Positions 32,117 to 39,999 of a stretch of 64,000 nt of DNA are shown here, in pieces. Location of the stretch: the NCBI GenBank assembly GCA_934394585.1, contig CAKRQU010000003.1, forward strand, positions 22,836-86,835. Reading direction: 5' to 3'. The notes under the pieces were generated by a model that was given only the letters and a program-made list of their open reading frames with translations, was not told the origin of the DNA and made no database searches. The position numbers and the translations under genes were made by a program. Each line of letters begins with the position of its first letter. Within the stretch, counting starts at the first letter, position 1. The DNA comes from an uncultured Eubacteriales bacterium. Its GTDB lineage: Bacteria > Bacillota > Clostridia > Oscillospirales > CAG-272.

Positions 32117-32144
32117 ACCGCGACATCGGTCGCGGCATTTTTTT
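32117..32144. terminator. hairpin between the dehydratase and alkylation-repair genes
   Basis: CCGCGACatcgGTCGCGG stem; on the plus strand it is followed by ATTTTTTTC, on the minus strand only by TATTTCTG. It probably ends the leftward dehydratase transcript, but the better T-run faces right. Confidence 0.45.
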
Positions 32145-34105
32145 CAGTTTTTCACCATTTTCATTTCGTCGGATTTTTCCGCGCCGGAATTGACTTCAAA
32201 AGGCTCGCGATACGTGGGAATGACGGCTTTGAAAGCCGCTTTTATCACGTCCTCGGGCGCGCCGCCGTCGCAAGCCTTTGCGGCATTTACGAGCACGGCG
32301 ATTTTTTCATCGACATCCTCTCTTGCAAGAGGCGCGTCCTTTTCTATGAATATCAGCTTGTTGTCAGTTTTGCCGAGATTTTCCGTTTTTATCAGCAATT
32401 CCTCATAAAGCTTTTCACCCGGGCGCAGACCTATTTCTTTTATGTCTATATCCACATAAGGGGTAAAACCCGAAATGCGTATCATATTTTCCGCGAGATC
32501 GAGGATTTTCACCGGTGCGCCCATATCGAGCACAAAAAGCTCGCCGCGCGAGGCATTCACGCCCGCTTCCATTACGAGCTGGCTCGCCTCGGGTATGGTC
32601 ATGAAATAACGGATTATTCTCCTGTCCGTTATCGTCACGGGTCCGCCCGATTCTATCTGACTCCTGAAAAGAGGTATCACGGAGCCGTTGCTGCCGAGCA
32701 CATTTCCGAATCTAACCGCGGCAAAAGACGTTTTGCTGTCGGTGCGGCACTGCACGATCATTTCGCACATTCTTTTCGAGGCGCCCATCACGTTTGTCGG
32801 GTTTACGGCTTTATCCGTGGATATGAGAATGAATTTCTTCACGCCGTATTTTTCCGCGGCATCAGCCGTATTGTATGTACCGAGCACATTGTTTTTCACC
32901 GCCTCGGAACCATTGTGCTCCATGAGCGGAACATGCTTGTGCGCAGCCGCATGGAAAACCACATCTGGACGGTATTTTGCGAAAATATTATCTATTCGCG
33001 CCCTGTCGCGCACGGAAGCTATTTCCACATCTATATCGAGAGAATTGCCGTATTTTCTTTTCAGTTCCTGCTCTATCTCGTAGGCATTGTTTTCGTAAAT
33101 ATCGAGGATAATCAGCTTTTTCGGCGAAAGCATAGCCGACTGGCGGCATATTTCGCTTCCTATCGAACCGCCGCCGCCAGTAACCAGCACGGTTTTGCCG
33201 CGGTAAAAATCTCGCATGGATATGCTTTCGATATCCACGGATTTTCTGAAAAGCAAATCTTCTATTTTGAAATCTCTTATCACGCGCTTTGAAAGCTCGC
33301 CGCCCGCGTTGTTTTCTATCAGCGGGAAATCGTAAAGCTTTACTTTGCATCCCGTTTCGCTGTAGAAATCATAGAGTCTGCGCGCCTTTTCGCCCGAAAT
33401 ATCGGAAAGCGCTATGAATATTTCCTGCACGGGCATTCCCTTCAGCCGCATCAGAGTATCTCTGCCCTCGGCATATACGGGTATTCCGTTTATTACGGAG
33501 CCTATTTTGCTGTTGCTGCTGTCGATGAAGCAAACGGGGATATAGTGCGATTTCGGATTGCACAGGAGTTCGTCCGCGAGAAGCGCGCCTACTCTGCCCG
33601 CTCCGACTATGGCTACGCTTATTTTATGCGAAGGTATATCGCCGTCCTGCGAGCGGGCATTTGCAGTGCGGTAAACAGACTGATAGAGAAAACGCGACGC
33701 CAGCGACGCGAGGCAATAAAGCGTGACTGCCGAAACGCTCTGCCACAGCGGCGGATTTATGCCTGCCGCCGCCAGCACCGAAACGGCAACTATACCTCCC
33801 AGCGCATCGGAAATTATAATGCGCAGATACGCCCTGTAATTTGCATATCGCGAAACGAAATTATATGCGCCCAGAAGAATACGCGCCGCAAAGGGAAAAG
33901 CCCAGAGTGCCATAGCACAAAACAATGTCTGCGAAAGCTCCTGTTTTTCAAACCCGGGGAGGGTTTCGTTTATTTCATAAACCGTGAAAAATACTATGGC
34001 AAAGCATAATATATCTATTATGAGAAGGCGCCATCTGCGCCATACGGCAAAAATGCTCGGATATGTGACGCGCCGCGCCGTTTTTTTCTCCTTTTTTACG
34101 CCCAT
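32144..34105 (-). CDS. membrane-bound NDP-sugar 4,6-dehydratase/epimerase (CapD/FlaA1/PglF family)
   Basis: A 653-residue protein that makes a modified UDP-sugar for surface glycans. Four TM helices fill residues 25-135, a first Rossmann-like domain (AIVGAGRVGALLADELL) spans 160-280, and the catalytic SDR domain begins near 300 with TGGGGSIGSEICRQ. The active site has STDKAVNPTNVMGASKR, where Met replaces the usual Tyr of YxxxK, as known for FlaA1/PglF C6-dehydratases. The length matches PglF/CapD-like proteins. A consensus promoter lies upstream. No glycosyltransferase or sugar transferase genes are adjacent, so the destination of the sugar is unclear. Confidence 0.9.
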   Translation of the reverse strand: MGVKKEKKTARRVTYPSIFAVWRRWRLLIIDILCFAIVFFTVYEINETLPGFEKQELSQTLFCAMALWAFPFAARILLGAYNFVSRYANYRAYLRIIISDALGGIVAVSVLAAAGINPPLWQSVSAVTLYCLASLASRFLYQSVYRTANARSQDGDIPSHKISVAIVGAGRVGALLADELLCNPKSHYIPVCFIDSSNSKIGSVINGIPVYAEGRDTLMRLKGMPVQEIFIALSDISGEKARRLYDFYSETGCKVKLYDFPLIENNAGGELSKRVIRDFKIEDLLFRKSVDIESISMRDFYRGKTVLVTGGGGSIGSEICRQSAMLSPKKLIILDIYENNAYEIEQELKRKYGNSLDIDVEIASVRDRARIDNIFAKYRPDVVFHAAAHKHVPLMEHNGSEAVKNNVLGTYNTADAAEKYGVKKFILISTDKAVNPTNVMGASKRMCEMIVQCRTDSKTSFAAVRFGNVLGSNGSVIPLFRSQIESGGPVTITDRRIIRYFMTIPEASQLVMEAGVNASRGELFVLDMGAPVKILDLAENMIRISGFTPYVDIDIKEIGLRPGEKLYEELLIKTENLGKTDNKLIFIEKDAPLAREDVDEKIAVLVNAAKACDGGAPEDVIKAAFKAVIPTYREPFEVNSGAEKSDEMKMVKN

Positions 34106-34149
34106 GGTTTTGCAAAGTCCTTGTACTACAGTATATAATATTAATTATA

Positions 34150-34178
34150 ATTCTATCACATACGCATCGCCTTGTCAA
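34150..34178 (-). promoter_or_regulatory. promoter of the NDP-sugar dehydratase gene
   Basis: TTGACA (34173-34178), 17-base spacer, TAGAAT (34150-34155) on the minus strand, 45 bases before the start codon. Confidence 0.7.
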
Positions 34179-34233
34179 TAGCGTTTTCGACAGGCTTCGC
34201 ATACCGCGAGCGGCAAAAATACGGCATGGCGGC

Positions 34234-34965
34234 TCACATTTTCATCTTTTTTCTGAAAATAACCACGGCAAAGGCAAATATTACCGCGGCATAAGCGCAT
34301 ACCACGCCGAGATGAAGCGGCACAGCCGCGTAGTTTCCCGCCATAGCTTCGCGCGCCGCGTCTGCCGCATGGGCAAAAGGCAGAATATGCGCGATTTTTT
34401 CAAATGCGCTGCCCGCCACGGAAAGGTCAAACCATACGCCCGAAAGCCAGCCGGATATATTTGTCAGCAATGCGCCGCATACGCCGCCGACCTGTTTATC
34501 ATTCATCACGCTGCCGCAAAGCAGACCTATTCCCGTATAAAGCACCGCTGCGGGAATAAGCACAGCCATACAAATAAGTACATTCACGCCGAATTTCAGC
34601 CCGAACGCGAGCGATACGGCAAAGCATACCGCGCTCTGCACTATACCCATAGGTATGAGCGGCAGAGTATATCCGAAAATAAAATCGGCGCTTTTCATCG
34701 GAGATGAATAAAGCCGCATGAGAAAAGACGATGTCCTGTCCTTGGACACGAGCATGGCGGCAAAAAGCGCGAGAAAGCAAAGCCCGAAAGCCGCAACGCC
34801 GGGCGCGAGCTTTTCTATATTATACAGGTCCACGGGGATATTGCGCTGAATAGCCGTCATCAGAAGCAGCAGTATCAGCGGAAACGCGATGCCGAAAAAC
34901 AGCGTGACGGGATCGCGCAGCATTTCTTTTATATTTCTTCCCGCAAAAGCGCATGTCTTTTTCAT
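34234..34965 (-). CDS. ABC-2-type transporter permease
   Basis: A 243-residue membrane protein with six hydrophobic segments, starting FAGRNIKEMLRDPVTLFFGIAFPLILLLL, the usual opening of ABC-2 permeases (cytoplasmic amphipathic helix, then TM1), and the IPMGIVQSAVCFAVSLA and NISGWLSGVWFDL segments. Its start overlaps the ATPase stop by four bases, so the two are coupled. Substrate is unknown; small drug-like or peptide compounds are typical for such stand-alone AbrB-ATPase-permease units. Confidence 0.88.
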   Translation of the reverse strand: MKKTCAFAGRNIKEMLRDPVTLFFGIAFPLILLLLMTAIQRNIPVDLYNIEKLAPGVAAFGLCFLALFAAMLVSKDRTSSFLMRLYSSPMKSADFIFGYTLPLIPMGIVQSAVCFAVSLAFGLKFGVNVLICMAVLIPAAVLYTGIGLLCGSVMNDKQVGGVCGALLTNISGWLSGVWFDLSVAGSAFEKIAHILPFAHAADAAREAMAGNYAAVPLHLGVVCAYAAVIFAFAVVIFRKKMKM

Positions 34966-35684
34966 ATTTTTCCGCCTCCCGCCAGTGTGACAAAAGCATT
35001 TTCAAAATTATCCGCGCCCGCCTTTTGTATCAACTCCGACGCCGTGCCGCAGGCTGCGAGCGAGCCGTGCGCCATTATGCCTATCCTGTCGGAAAGGCTT
35101 TCCGCCTCCTCCAGATAATGCGTGGTGAGTATCACCGTGGTGCGGCTTTTCAGCTCCTTCACCACTTCCCAAAGCTCTCTTCTCGCTATTATGTCAAGCC
35201 CCAGAGTAGGCTCATCGAGAAAAAGCAGTTTCGGTTCCGTTATCAGTGCTATGGCTATGCTAAGCCTTCTCTGCCAGCCGCCGGAAAGTGTTTTGGCTTT
35301 TCTTTTTGCCACTTCGGTCAGCTTCATGCTTTCCATTTCATGCGCGGCTCTTTCACGCGGATTTTGCATGCCGTATATTCCCGCGATAAATTCGAGATTT
35401 TCGCGCACGGTGAGATTTGGCGCCACGGCGGTTTCCTGCGGGGAAACGTTTAAAAGCTCTTTTATTTTTGTCGTTTCACCGAGGATGCTCATGCCGAAAA
35501 TGCGCGCATCGCCCTTCGTCGGTTTTGCGAGGCACGAAAGCATCTTTATCATGGTGGATTTTCCCGCGCCGTTTATGCCGAGCAGAGCGAAAAGCTCGCC
35601 TTCTTCTATTTTCAGATTTACTTTGTTTACGGCGGTCACGTCTTTGTATTTCTTTGTCAGATCAAAAGTTTCTATCGCTGTCAT
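34962..35684 (-). CDS. ABC transporter ATP-binding protein
   Basis: A 240-residue ATPase with Walker A GINGAGKSTMIKML, Q-loop VSPQETAVAPN, signature LSGGWQRRLSIA (Trp instead of Gln, common in this export subfamily), Walker B LLFLDEPTLGLD and H-loop LTTHYLEEAE. It powers the adjacent ABC-2 permease, and its start overlaps the stop of the upstream AbrB-type gene by four bases. Gene order regulator-ATPase-permease with overlaps at both junctions indicates one operon. Confidence 0.93.
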   Translation of the reverse strand: MTAIETFDLTKKYKDVTAVNKVNLKIEEGELFALLGINGAGKSTMIKMLSCLAKPTKGDARIFGMSILGETTKIKELLNVSPQETAVAPNLTVRENLEFIAGIYGMQNPRERAAHEMESMKLTEVAKRKAKTLSGGWQRRLSIAIALITEPKLLFLDEPTLGLDIIARRELWEVVKELKSRTTVILTTHYLEEAESLSDRIGIMAHGSLAACGTASELIQKAGADNFENAFVTLAGGGKI

Positions 35685-35950
35685 TTGTTTTCCTCCTTTT
35701 TGGTTATGCTTTCCAACTCCGAGCGAAAACGTCTTTCGTCCTCCGTGCCGATACCTGCCATCGCTTTGTCCACGGCATCTGTTATCACGTCCAGCCTGTT
35801 CAGCGCTATGCCGCGGTTTTCATCAGCGAGAAGAAGCACTGTGTCCCCGGGCTTCAGATCAAACATGTCCCGCATGGATTTCGGTATCACTATCTGTCCC
35901 TTTGCACCTATTTTCGCTACATCCATTATTTTGCCTTTTTTATTTTCCAT
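35681..35950 (-). CDS. AbrB/SpoVT-type swapped-hairpin DNA-binding regulator
   Basis: An 89-residue protein with an N-terminal AbrB fold (IGAKGQIVIPKSMRDMFDLKPGDTVLLL) and a charged helical C-terminus. It is first gene of the operon with the ABC exporter and probably controls it. AAAGGAG precedes ATG 35950. A promoter lies at 35992 and a 6-bp inverted repeat GTATGA/TCATAC lies between that promoter and the start codon, a plausible self-binding site. It could alternatively be an orphan antitoxin, but no toxin gene is adjacent. Confidence 0.88.
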   Translation of the reverse strand: MENKKGKIMDVAKIGAKGQIVIPKSMRDMFDLKPGDTVLLLADENRGIALNRLDVITDAVDKAMAGIGTEDERRFRSELESITKKEENK

Positions 35951-35964
35951 GATTTCTCCTTTCG

Positions 35965-36019
35965 GTATGATTTGTTATACTATTCATACTTATTATACCA
36001 TGTTTTGGCATAATGTCAA
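35965..36019 (-). promoter_or_regulatory. promoter and candidate operator of the AbrB-ABC operon
   Basis: TTGACA (36014-36019), 16-base spacer, TATAAT (35992-35997) on the minus strand. GTATGA (35965-35970) and TCATAC (35984-35989) form an inverted repeat with a 13-base spacer across the predicted transcription start. Confidence 0.6.
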
Positions 36020-36063
36020 GTGGGGGGGAGTTTCTTTTGCCGAAGAAACGAAGAAAAAGAAGC

Positions 36064-36081
36064 GGGCGGCACTCGCCGCCC
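36064..36081. repeat. short GC-rich hairpin module (copy next to element B)
   Basis: GGGCGGC-actc-GCCGCCC. Similar hairpins GGGCGAC-tgcg-GTCGCCC stand at 47280-47297 and 63427-63444; the fifth/sixth stem position changes from G-C to A-T as a pair, so the stem is maintained. Confidence 0.7.
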
Positions 36082-36116
36082 GTGGAAGTTTCTTTCTCTA
36101 CCGAGAAACGGGGGGT

Positions 36117-36676
36117 CGCGCTTTTCACTGACGAAAAGCGCGGGAAAAGTCATCAAAGGAAGGCTCCTCGCCCTCCTTTGCAAACTACCTCGCACCCCGT
36201 CGAGTTAGCCGCAAAAAGCAATGCGCGGCAAGTATATGCTATATATAGCAAATCAAAAAAGCTTTTGTCTATCTCTCCGCATATCATCAGCCATACCGCG
36301 CGTGCGAACATAGTATGCCGCAAAAAGCGAGCAGATTCGACGGGGTGGGTGGTGCCGCGCCGAAAGTTTAGCTACACTTCCCACTGTAGGCTAAACTCCG
36401 ACTGCGCGAGCATGGCTTGATGCTTATCGAGTCGGGGAGGCTAAGGCTAAAGTCAGAGCAAACTAAATCCCGTGTTAAGCGGGGGTCTGAACCATACTTC
36501 CGGTTTAGTCTACAGTCGGACTGTCGGGGAAGTATGTTCGCACGAGTCGCCGCGAGGCGACAGAAGGTGTTTAAAAGAGGAATTGACACATACGCGCAGC
36601 GTGTGTGTCGGCGTCGCCGAGACAGGAGTTTCCTTCCTCTTTTTGACTTTTGGTACTTTTCTTCACAGAAAAGTAC
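36117..36676 (+). repeat. dispersed ~510-nt element, copy B (with ~47-nt insertion)
   Basis: Same element as copy A. It starts with hairpin CGCGCTTTTCactgacGAAAAGCGCG and ends at the hairpin GTACTTTT...AAAAGTAC (36653-36676). The long-range complement CACCCCGTCGA (36193-36203) with TCGACGGGGTG (36337-36347) is intact. Inner hairpin arms are GTTTAGCTACA (36366-36376) and TGTAGGCTAAAC (36385-36396). Compared with A, C and D it has an extra 47 or so bases near 36584-36631 that themselves form a hairpin (ACACA...TGTGT). It lies between the AbrB operon promoter and the 3' end of the CDF gene. No conserved ORF. Confidence 0.9.
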
Positions 36677-36730
36677 ACCTTCGTTTCCATCGTAAGGAAA
36701 AGTAATTTCCCGCGCTTTTATAAAAGGCAT

Positions 36731-36757
36731 AAAAAAACGCCCGAAAACGGGCGTTTC
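36731..36757 (-). terminator. terminator of the CDF transporter gene
   Basis: AAACGCCCG-tttt-CGGGCGTTT followed by TTTT on the minus strand; its left arm starts at the last bases before the stop codon of the CDF gene at 36759. Confidence 0.85.
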
Positions 36758-36758
36758 T

Positions 36759-37937
36759 TTATGCCTTTTTCTCGTCTGTATGCACTCTGTCTATTTTCAC
36801 CACGGCAGTTTTACCGGTTTCGGCAAAAATGCTTTTGCGGATTTTCTCCTTTATTTCGTCATCCGTGCTTTTTATATCAAAAGGCACCGCCGCATCAAAT
36901 ATGATATTTGTATGCGTCACGCCTTTCACCATGCGGAAATCATGTATTGTTATGCGCGGATCTATCTCGCAGATACGCTCCTGCGCTTCTTCCTTTGCCG
37001 CGCGCGTATCCTCGTCATCTGCCGCTATCGGGTCGATATGTATCACCGCATCGCAACCGAGCTCGCGCGAAAGCTCCTTTTCTATATTGTCGATATCGTC
37101 GTGCACGGTGATGAGATCGGATTTGTCGCTGACCTCGGCATGGAGCGATATCATGCGCCTGCCCGGACCGTAATCATGCACTATCAGATCATGTACGCCG
37201 AGCACCGCAGGCGAGCTTTTTGCTATTTTTATTATTTTATCGGTAAAAGCCCTGTCGGGTGCCTGCCCGAGAAGCGGCTGTATCGTTTCCACGGCAGAGC
37301 GCACGCCTGTTATCAGTATCACCGCGGAAACGCCTATACCGCAGAAAGCATCTATATTCACCGCGGCAAAATGCGATATCGCCATGCAGACAAGCACGGC
37401 AAATGTGGAAAAGCTGTCGCACAGGCTGTCTGTCGCCGCCACTTTCAGCGCATCGGAATTTATCTTTTTGCCCGTAGTGTAATTATAAAAAGCCATATAC
37501 AACTTTACCGCGAGCGAAACGATGAGAATGACGACCGTCACCGTGCCGAGTTCCGTTTCCTGCGGATTTGCTATGCGCTTCACCGAAGACAAAGCAAGTT
37601 CAAAACCCATAAGCGTCACCGCTATGGAAACAAGCAGTCCCGATATATATTCTATCCTGCCGTGACCGAAAGGATGCGTGTTGTCGGGCTTCTGCCCTGC
37701 CAGTCTGAAACCGATGAGAGTTATCAGCGAAGAACCCGCGTCGCTCAGGTTATTGAAAGCATCCGCCGTCACCGAAATAGCGCCGGAAAGCATGCCCGCG
37801 ATAAGCTTTCCCGCGAAAAGCAGTATATTGAAAAATATACCCGCCACGCCGCAAAGCACACCGTAAGCCGAGCGCACGCGCGGCTCTTCGTAATTTTTCC
37901 CGTCCTTTATAAATATCCGTGCAAGCAGTTTTATCAT
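36759..37937 (-). CDS. cation diffusion facilitator (CDF) metal transporter
   Basis: A 392-residue proton-coupled divalent-metal exporter (Zn/Mn/Co/Fe type). Six TM helices occupy residues 25-215; metal-site residues lie in TM2 (SVTADAFNNLSDAGSS) and TM5 (AATDSLCDSFSTF), and the His-rich loop motif is THPFGHGRIEYI. The C-terminal cytoplasmic domain is about 170 residues, longer than usual, ending with a second ferredoxin-like stretch. Position 2 of the TM2 motif is Asn rather than His, often seen in Mn-type members, but metal choice cannot be decided from sequence. Transcribed alone, with a terminator right after the stop. Confidence 0.93.
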   Translation of the reverse strand: MIKLLARIFIKDGKNYEEPRVRSAYGVLCGVAGIFFNILLFAGKLIAGMLSGAISVTADAFNNLSDAGSSLITLIGFRLAGQKPDNTHPFGHGRIEYISGLLVSIAVTLMGFELALSSVKRIANPQETELGTVTVVILIVSLAVKLYMAFYNYTTGKKINSDALKVAATDSLCDSFSTFAVLVCMAISHFAAVNIDAFCGIGVSAVILITGVRSAVETIQPLLGQAPDRAFTDKIIKIAKSSPAVLGVHDLIVHDYGPGRRMISLHAEVSDKSDLITVHDDIDNIEKELSRELGCDAVIHIDPIAADDEDTRAAKEEAQERICEIDPRITIHDFRMVKGVTHTNIIFDAAVPFDIKSTDDEIKEKIRKSIFAETGKTAVVKIDRVHTDEKKA

Positions 37938-38000
37938 TTTTGTATTTCACCTCTGTATCATTCTATGCGCGACAGCTCCCGTTAAACACAAAATAACCGA

Positions 38001-38046
38001 AAAGGCAGGTTCTGCGCGCCAAGCTGCGCCGCCCCTGCCTTTTTTG
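38001..38046. terminator. bidirectional terminator between hpt and the CDF gene
   Basis: AAAAGGCAGG...CCTGCCTTTTTT stem with a long GC-rich inner part (GCGC-rich loop of about 24 bases that can also pair). On the minus strand it follows hpt by 15 bases. Confidence 0.65.
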
Positions 38047-38060
38047 TATTTCGCCGCGAT

Positions 38061-38621
38061 TTATACGGAATATATTTCTCTTTTCAGTATGCCTATCACG
38101 GGGAGATTTCTGTATTTTTCATCGTAATCCAGCCCGAAACCCACCACAAATTCATCGGGGATTTCCATTCCGACATAGTCCGCATTGAAATCCACTTCGC
38201 GGCGCGACGGTTTGTCGAGCAGCGTGCATGTGCGCACGGATTTCGCTCCGCGCTCCTTCATGTAGTTTGTCAGATTTGAAAGCGTGCGTCCGCTGTCGAT
38301 GATATCTTCCACTATGAGAACATCGCAGAGATTGAGATCGCTGCGGATGAGATCGAGCAAAACTTTTATCTGTCCGCTCGTTTTTGTTCCGCTTCCGTAG
38401 GAAGAAACTTTCATGAAATCTATTTCGCACGGTATCGTTATCTTGCCGAGGAGTGCGCCCATAAAAGGCAAAGCGCCTTTCAGCGTGCCTATTATCAGCA
38501 GTTTTTTGCCCTCATAATCGGCTGATATCTGCGCGCCGAGCCTGCAAACGGCTTCGTTTATTTTCGCCTCGTCCGCCAGAACCGAGCTTATATCATCCAT
38601 CATATTGTATTTTGCCGACAT
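38061..38621 (-). CDS. hpt: hypoxanthine(-guanine) phosphoribosyltransferase
   Basis: Purine salvage enzyme joining hypoxanthine or guanine with PRPP. It has 186 residues, normal size. The PRPP-binding motif is VLIVEDIIDSGRTLSNL, and the base-binding part FVVGFGLDYDEKYRNLP is present near the C-terminus. Start ATG 38621 has GGAGG ten bases upstream; the longer frame would overlap the end of tilS. tilS-hpt adjacency is classical for Firmicutes, but the usual third gene ftsH is absent; a terminator and the CDF gene follow. Confidence 0.96.
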   Translation of the reverse strand: MSAKYNMMDDISSVLADEAKINEAVCRLGAQISADYEGKKLLIIGTLKGALPFMGALLGKITIPCEIDFMKVSSYGSGTKTSGQIKVLLDLIRSDLNLCDVLIVEDIIDSGRTLSNLTNYMKERGAKSVRTCTLLDKPSRREVDFNADYVGMEIPDEFVVGFGLDYDEKYRNLPVIGILKREIYSV

Positions 38622-38640
38622 ATTGTTTTTTCCTCCGAAA

Positions 38641-39999
38641 TCATGTTCTTTCAAAATAATAAATATACAGCGCGGGATTATTTCCCTTTCTGTCGTCGCT
38701 TATATCAAAGCCGGGATACCACGCCGGCGCGCCCGAAAAGCATATCACGGGTCTGCTCTTCCTCGCATAAAGCGAAAGCGATGTGCGCAGTTTTTTGATG
38801 CTTCTCGTTATGCCGCCCGCGCGATAGCTGTCGCGCGAAAGTGCGGTTTTTGCCGTTATTTTTTCGTCTTTCTCCGCGACAAAAGGCTTTACGTAACATA
38901 AACAGTATTCGCACGCGTATTTTTCTTCTATCGCCCTGTCCGCGCACGGCGAAAGGCAGATCACGCTGTCGCCGAAACGGTTTTCTCCCATGAAAAGCTC
39001 GGTTTCCGCACATTTTTCACACGAAAGCGCGGCAAAATCCTCTTTTTTCATGAAAGTAAGCTCATCGCCCGTCACCACGGCAAATATGCCGCGCGGAAGT
39101 TCTGTTTTATCGCCGGTATTGCCGCAAAGCAAGCCGCATACGGCGTTCACATGGCAGGACTGCGCCCGCTCTCCGCCGACCGCCTCATACATGCGCGCGA
39201 TCACACGCGTGCGGACGGCTTCATGCAGGGAAAGAAGTGCGGCAATTCCCGCCGTATTTTTATTTGCGAGCGCGGCAAAAAAGCCGTCCGCCTCTTTTTC
39301 GATAAAATCGCTGTCGCATGAGGCGAGCGCACAGAAATTTCCGATGGAATCCTCCGCCGCCGGATTTATGCGGCGCAAAAGCGGGAGTATCTCATGGCGG
39401 ATGAAATTTCTCGTATAATGCGTATCGAAATTTGTCTTGTCCGTCACAAAATCAAGCCCGTTTTCACGGCAATATTTTTCAGTTTCCTCCCGCGTGCAGG
39501 AGATGAGCGGGCGGATTATCACAAAATCGCCGCACGGGCGTAACGGAGGTATGCCGCAGGCTCCCTTTATCCCGCTGCCGCGGACGATATTGAATATCAG
39601 CGTTTCCGCATTGTCAGTTTCCGTATGGGCGAGCGCTATATACCGCGCGCCTTTTTTTGCGGCGCAACCGCAGAGCGCGGCGTAACGTTCGCTTCGCGCC
39701 GTTTCCTCCACGGCGCTGCCGCCGCTTATTTCCGCTATATTTATGCGCGCGCATTCAAAAGCTATGCCGTGCGCAAGGCAGAAATCGCGGCAGAAAGCCT
39801 CGTCGCTTTCCGAATCGCTCCCGCGTAACATGTGATTTACATGAAAAGCGGTCACATTTTCGCGAAATCCGCATTTTTCTGCGAGAAAATGCAGCAATGC
39901 CACGGAATCGGCGCCGCCCGAAAAACCGACAATTATGCCTTTTTTCTCATCGGCTCCGAGCCGAGCGAGCATTTCGCGTCCTTTTTTTTGCAGGCTCAT
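38641..39999 (-). CDS. tilS: tRNA(Ile)-lysidine synthase
   Basis: Modifies C34 of the CAU-anticodon isoleucine tRNA to lysidine, an essential step for reading AUA. It has 452 residues. The N-terminal PP-loop ATPase motif is VGFSGGADSVALLHF (residues 24-38), with HVNHMLRGSDSESDEAFC and the GSGIKGACGIPPLR loop; TilS-specific C-terminal domains follow, ending in KKLRTSLSLYARKSRPVI and a long tail. Its start codon overlaps the dnaB stop by one base (TAATG), so translation is coupled. Confidence 0.96.
   Translation of the reverse strand: MSLQKKGREMLARLGADEKKGIIVGFSGGADSVALLHFLAEKCGFRENVTAFHVNHMLRGSDSESDEAFCRDFCLAHGIAFECARINIAEISGGSAVEETARSERYAALCGCAAKKGARYIALAHTETDNAETLIFNIVRGSGIKGACGIPPLRPCGDFVIIRPLISCTREETEKYCRENGLDFVTDKTNFDTHYTRNFIRHEILPLLRRINPAAEDSIGNFCALASCDSDFIEKEADGFFAALANKNTAGIAALLSLHEAVRTRVIARMYEAVGGERAQSCHVNAVCGLLCGNTGDKTELPRGIFAVVTGDELTFMKKEDFAALSCEKCAETELFMGENRFGDSVICLSPCADRAIEEKYACEYCLCYVKPFVAEKDEKITAKTALSRDSYRAGGITRSIKKLRTSLSLYARKSRPVICFSGAPAWYPGFDISDDRKGNNPALYIYYFERT

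Noticed and set aside
31496..33292. 598-codon plus-strand open frame across the alkylation-repair and dehydratase genes
   Set aside because: Spans two unrelated genes on the other strand and their intergenic hairpin, with His/Arg/Phe-rich translation typical of antisense frames.
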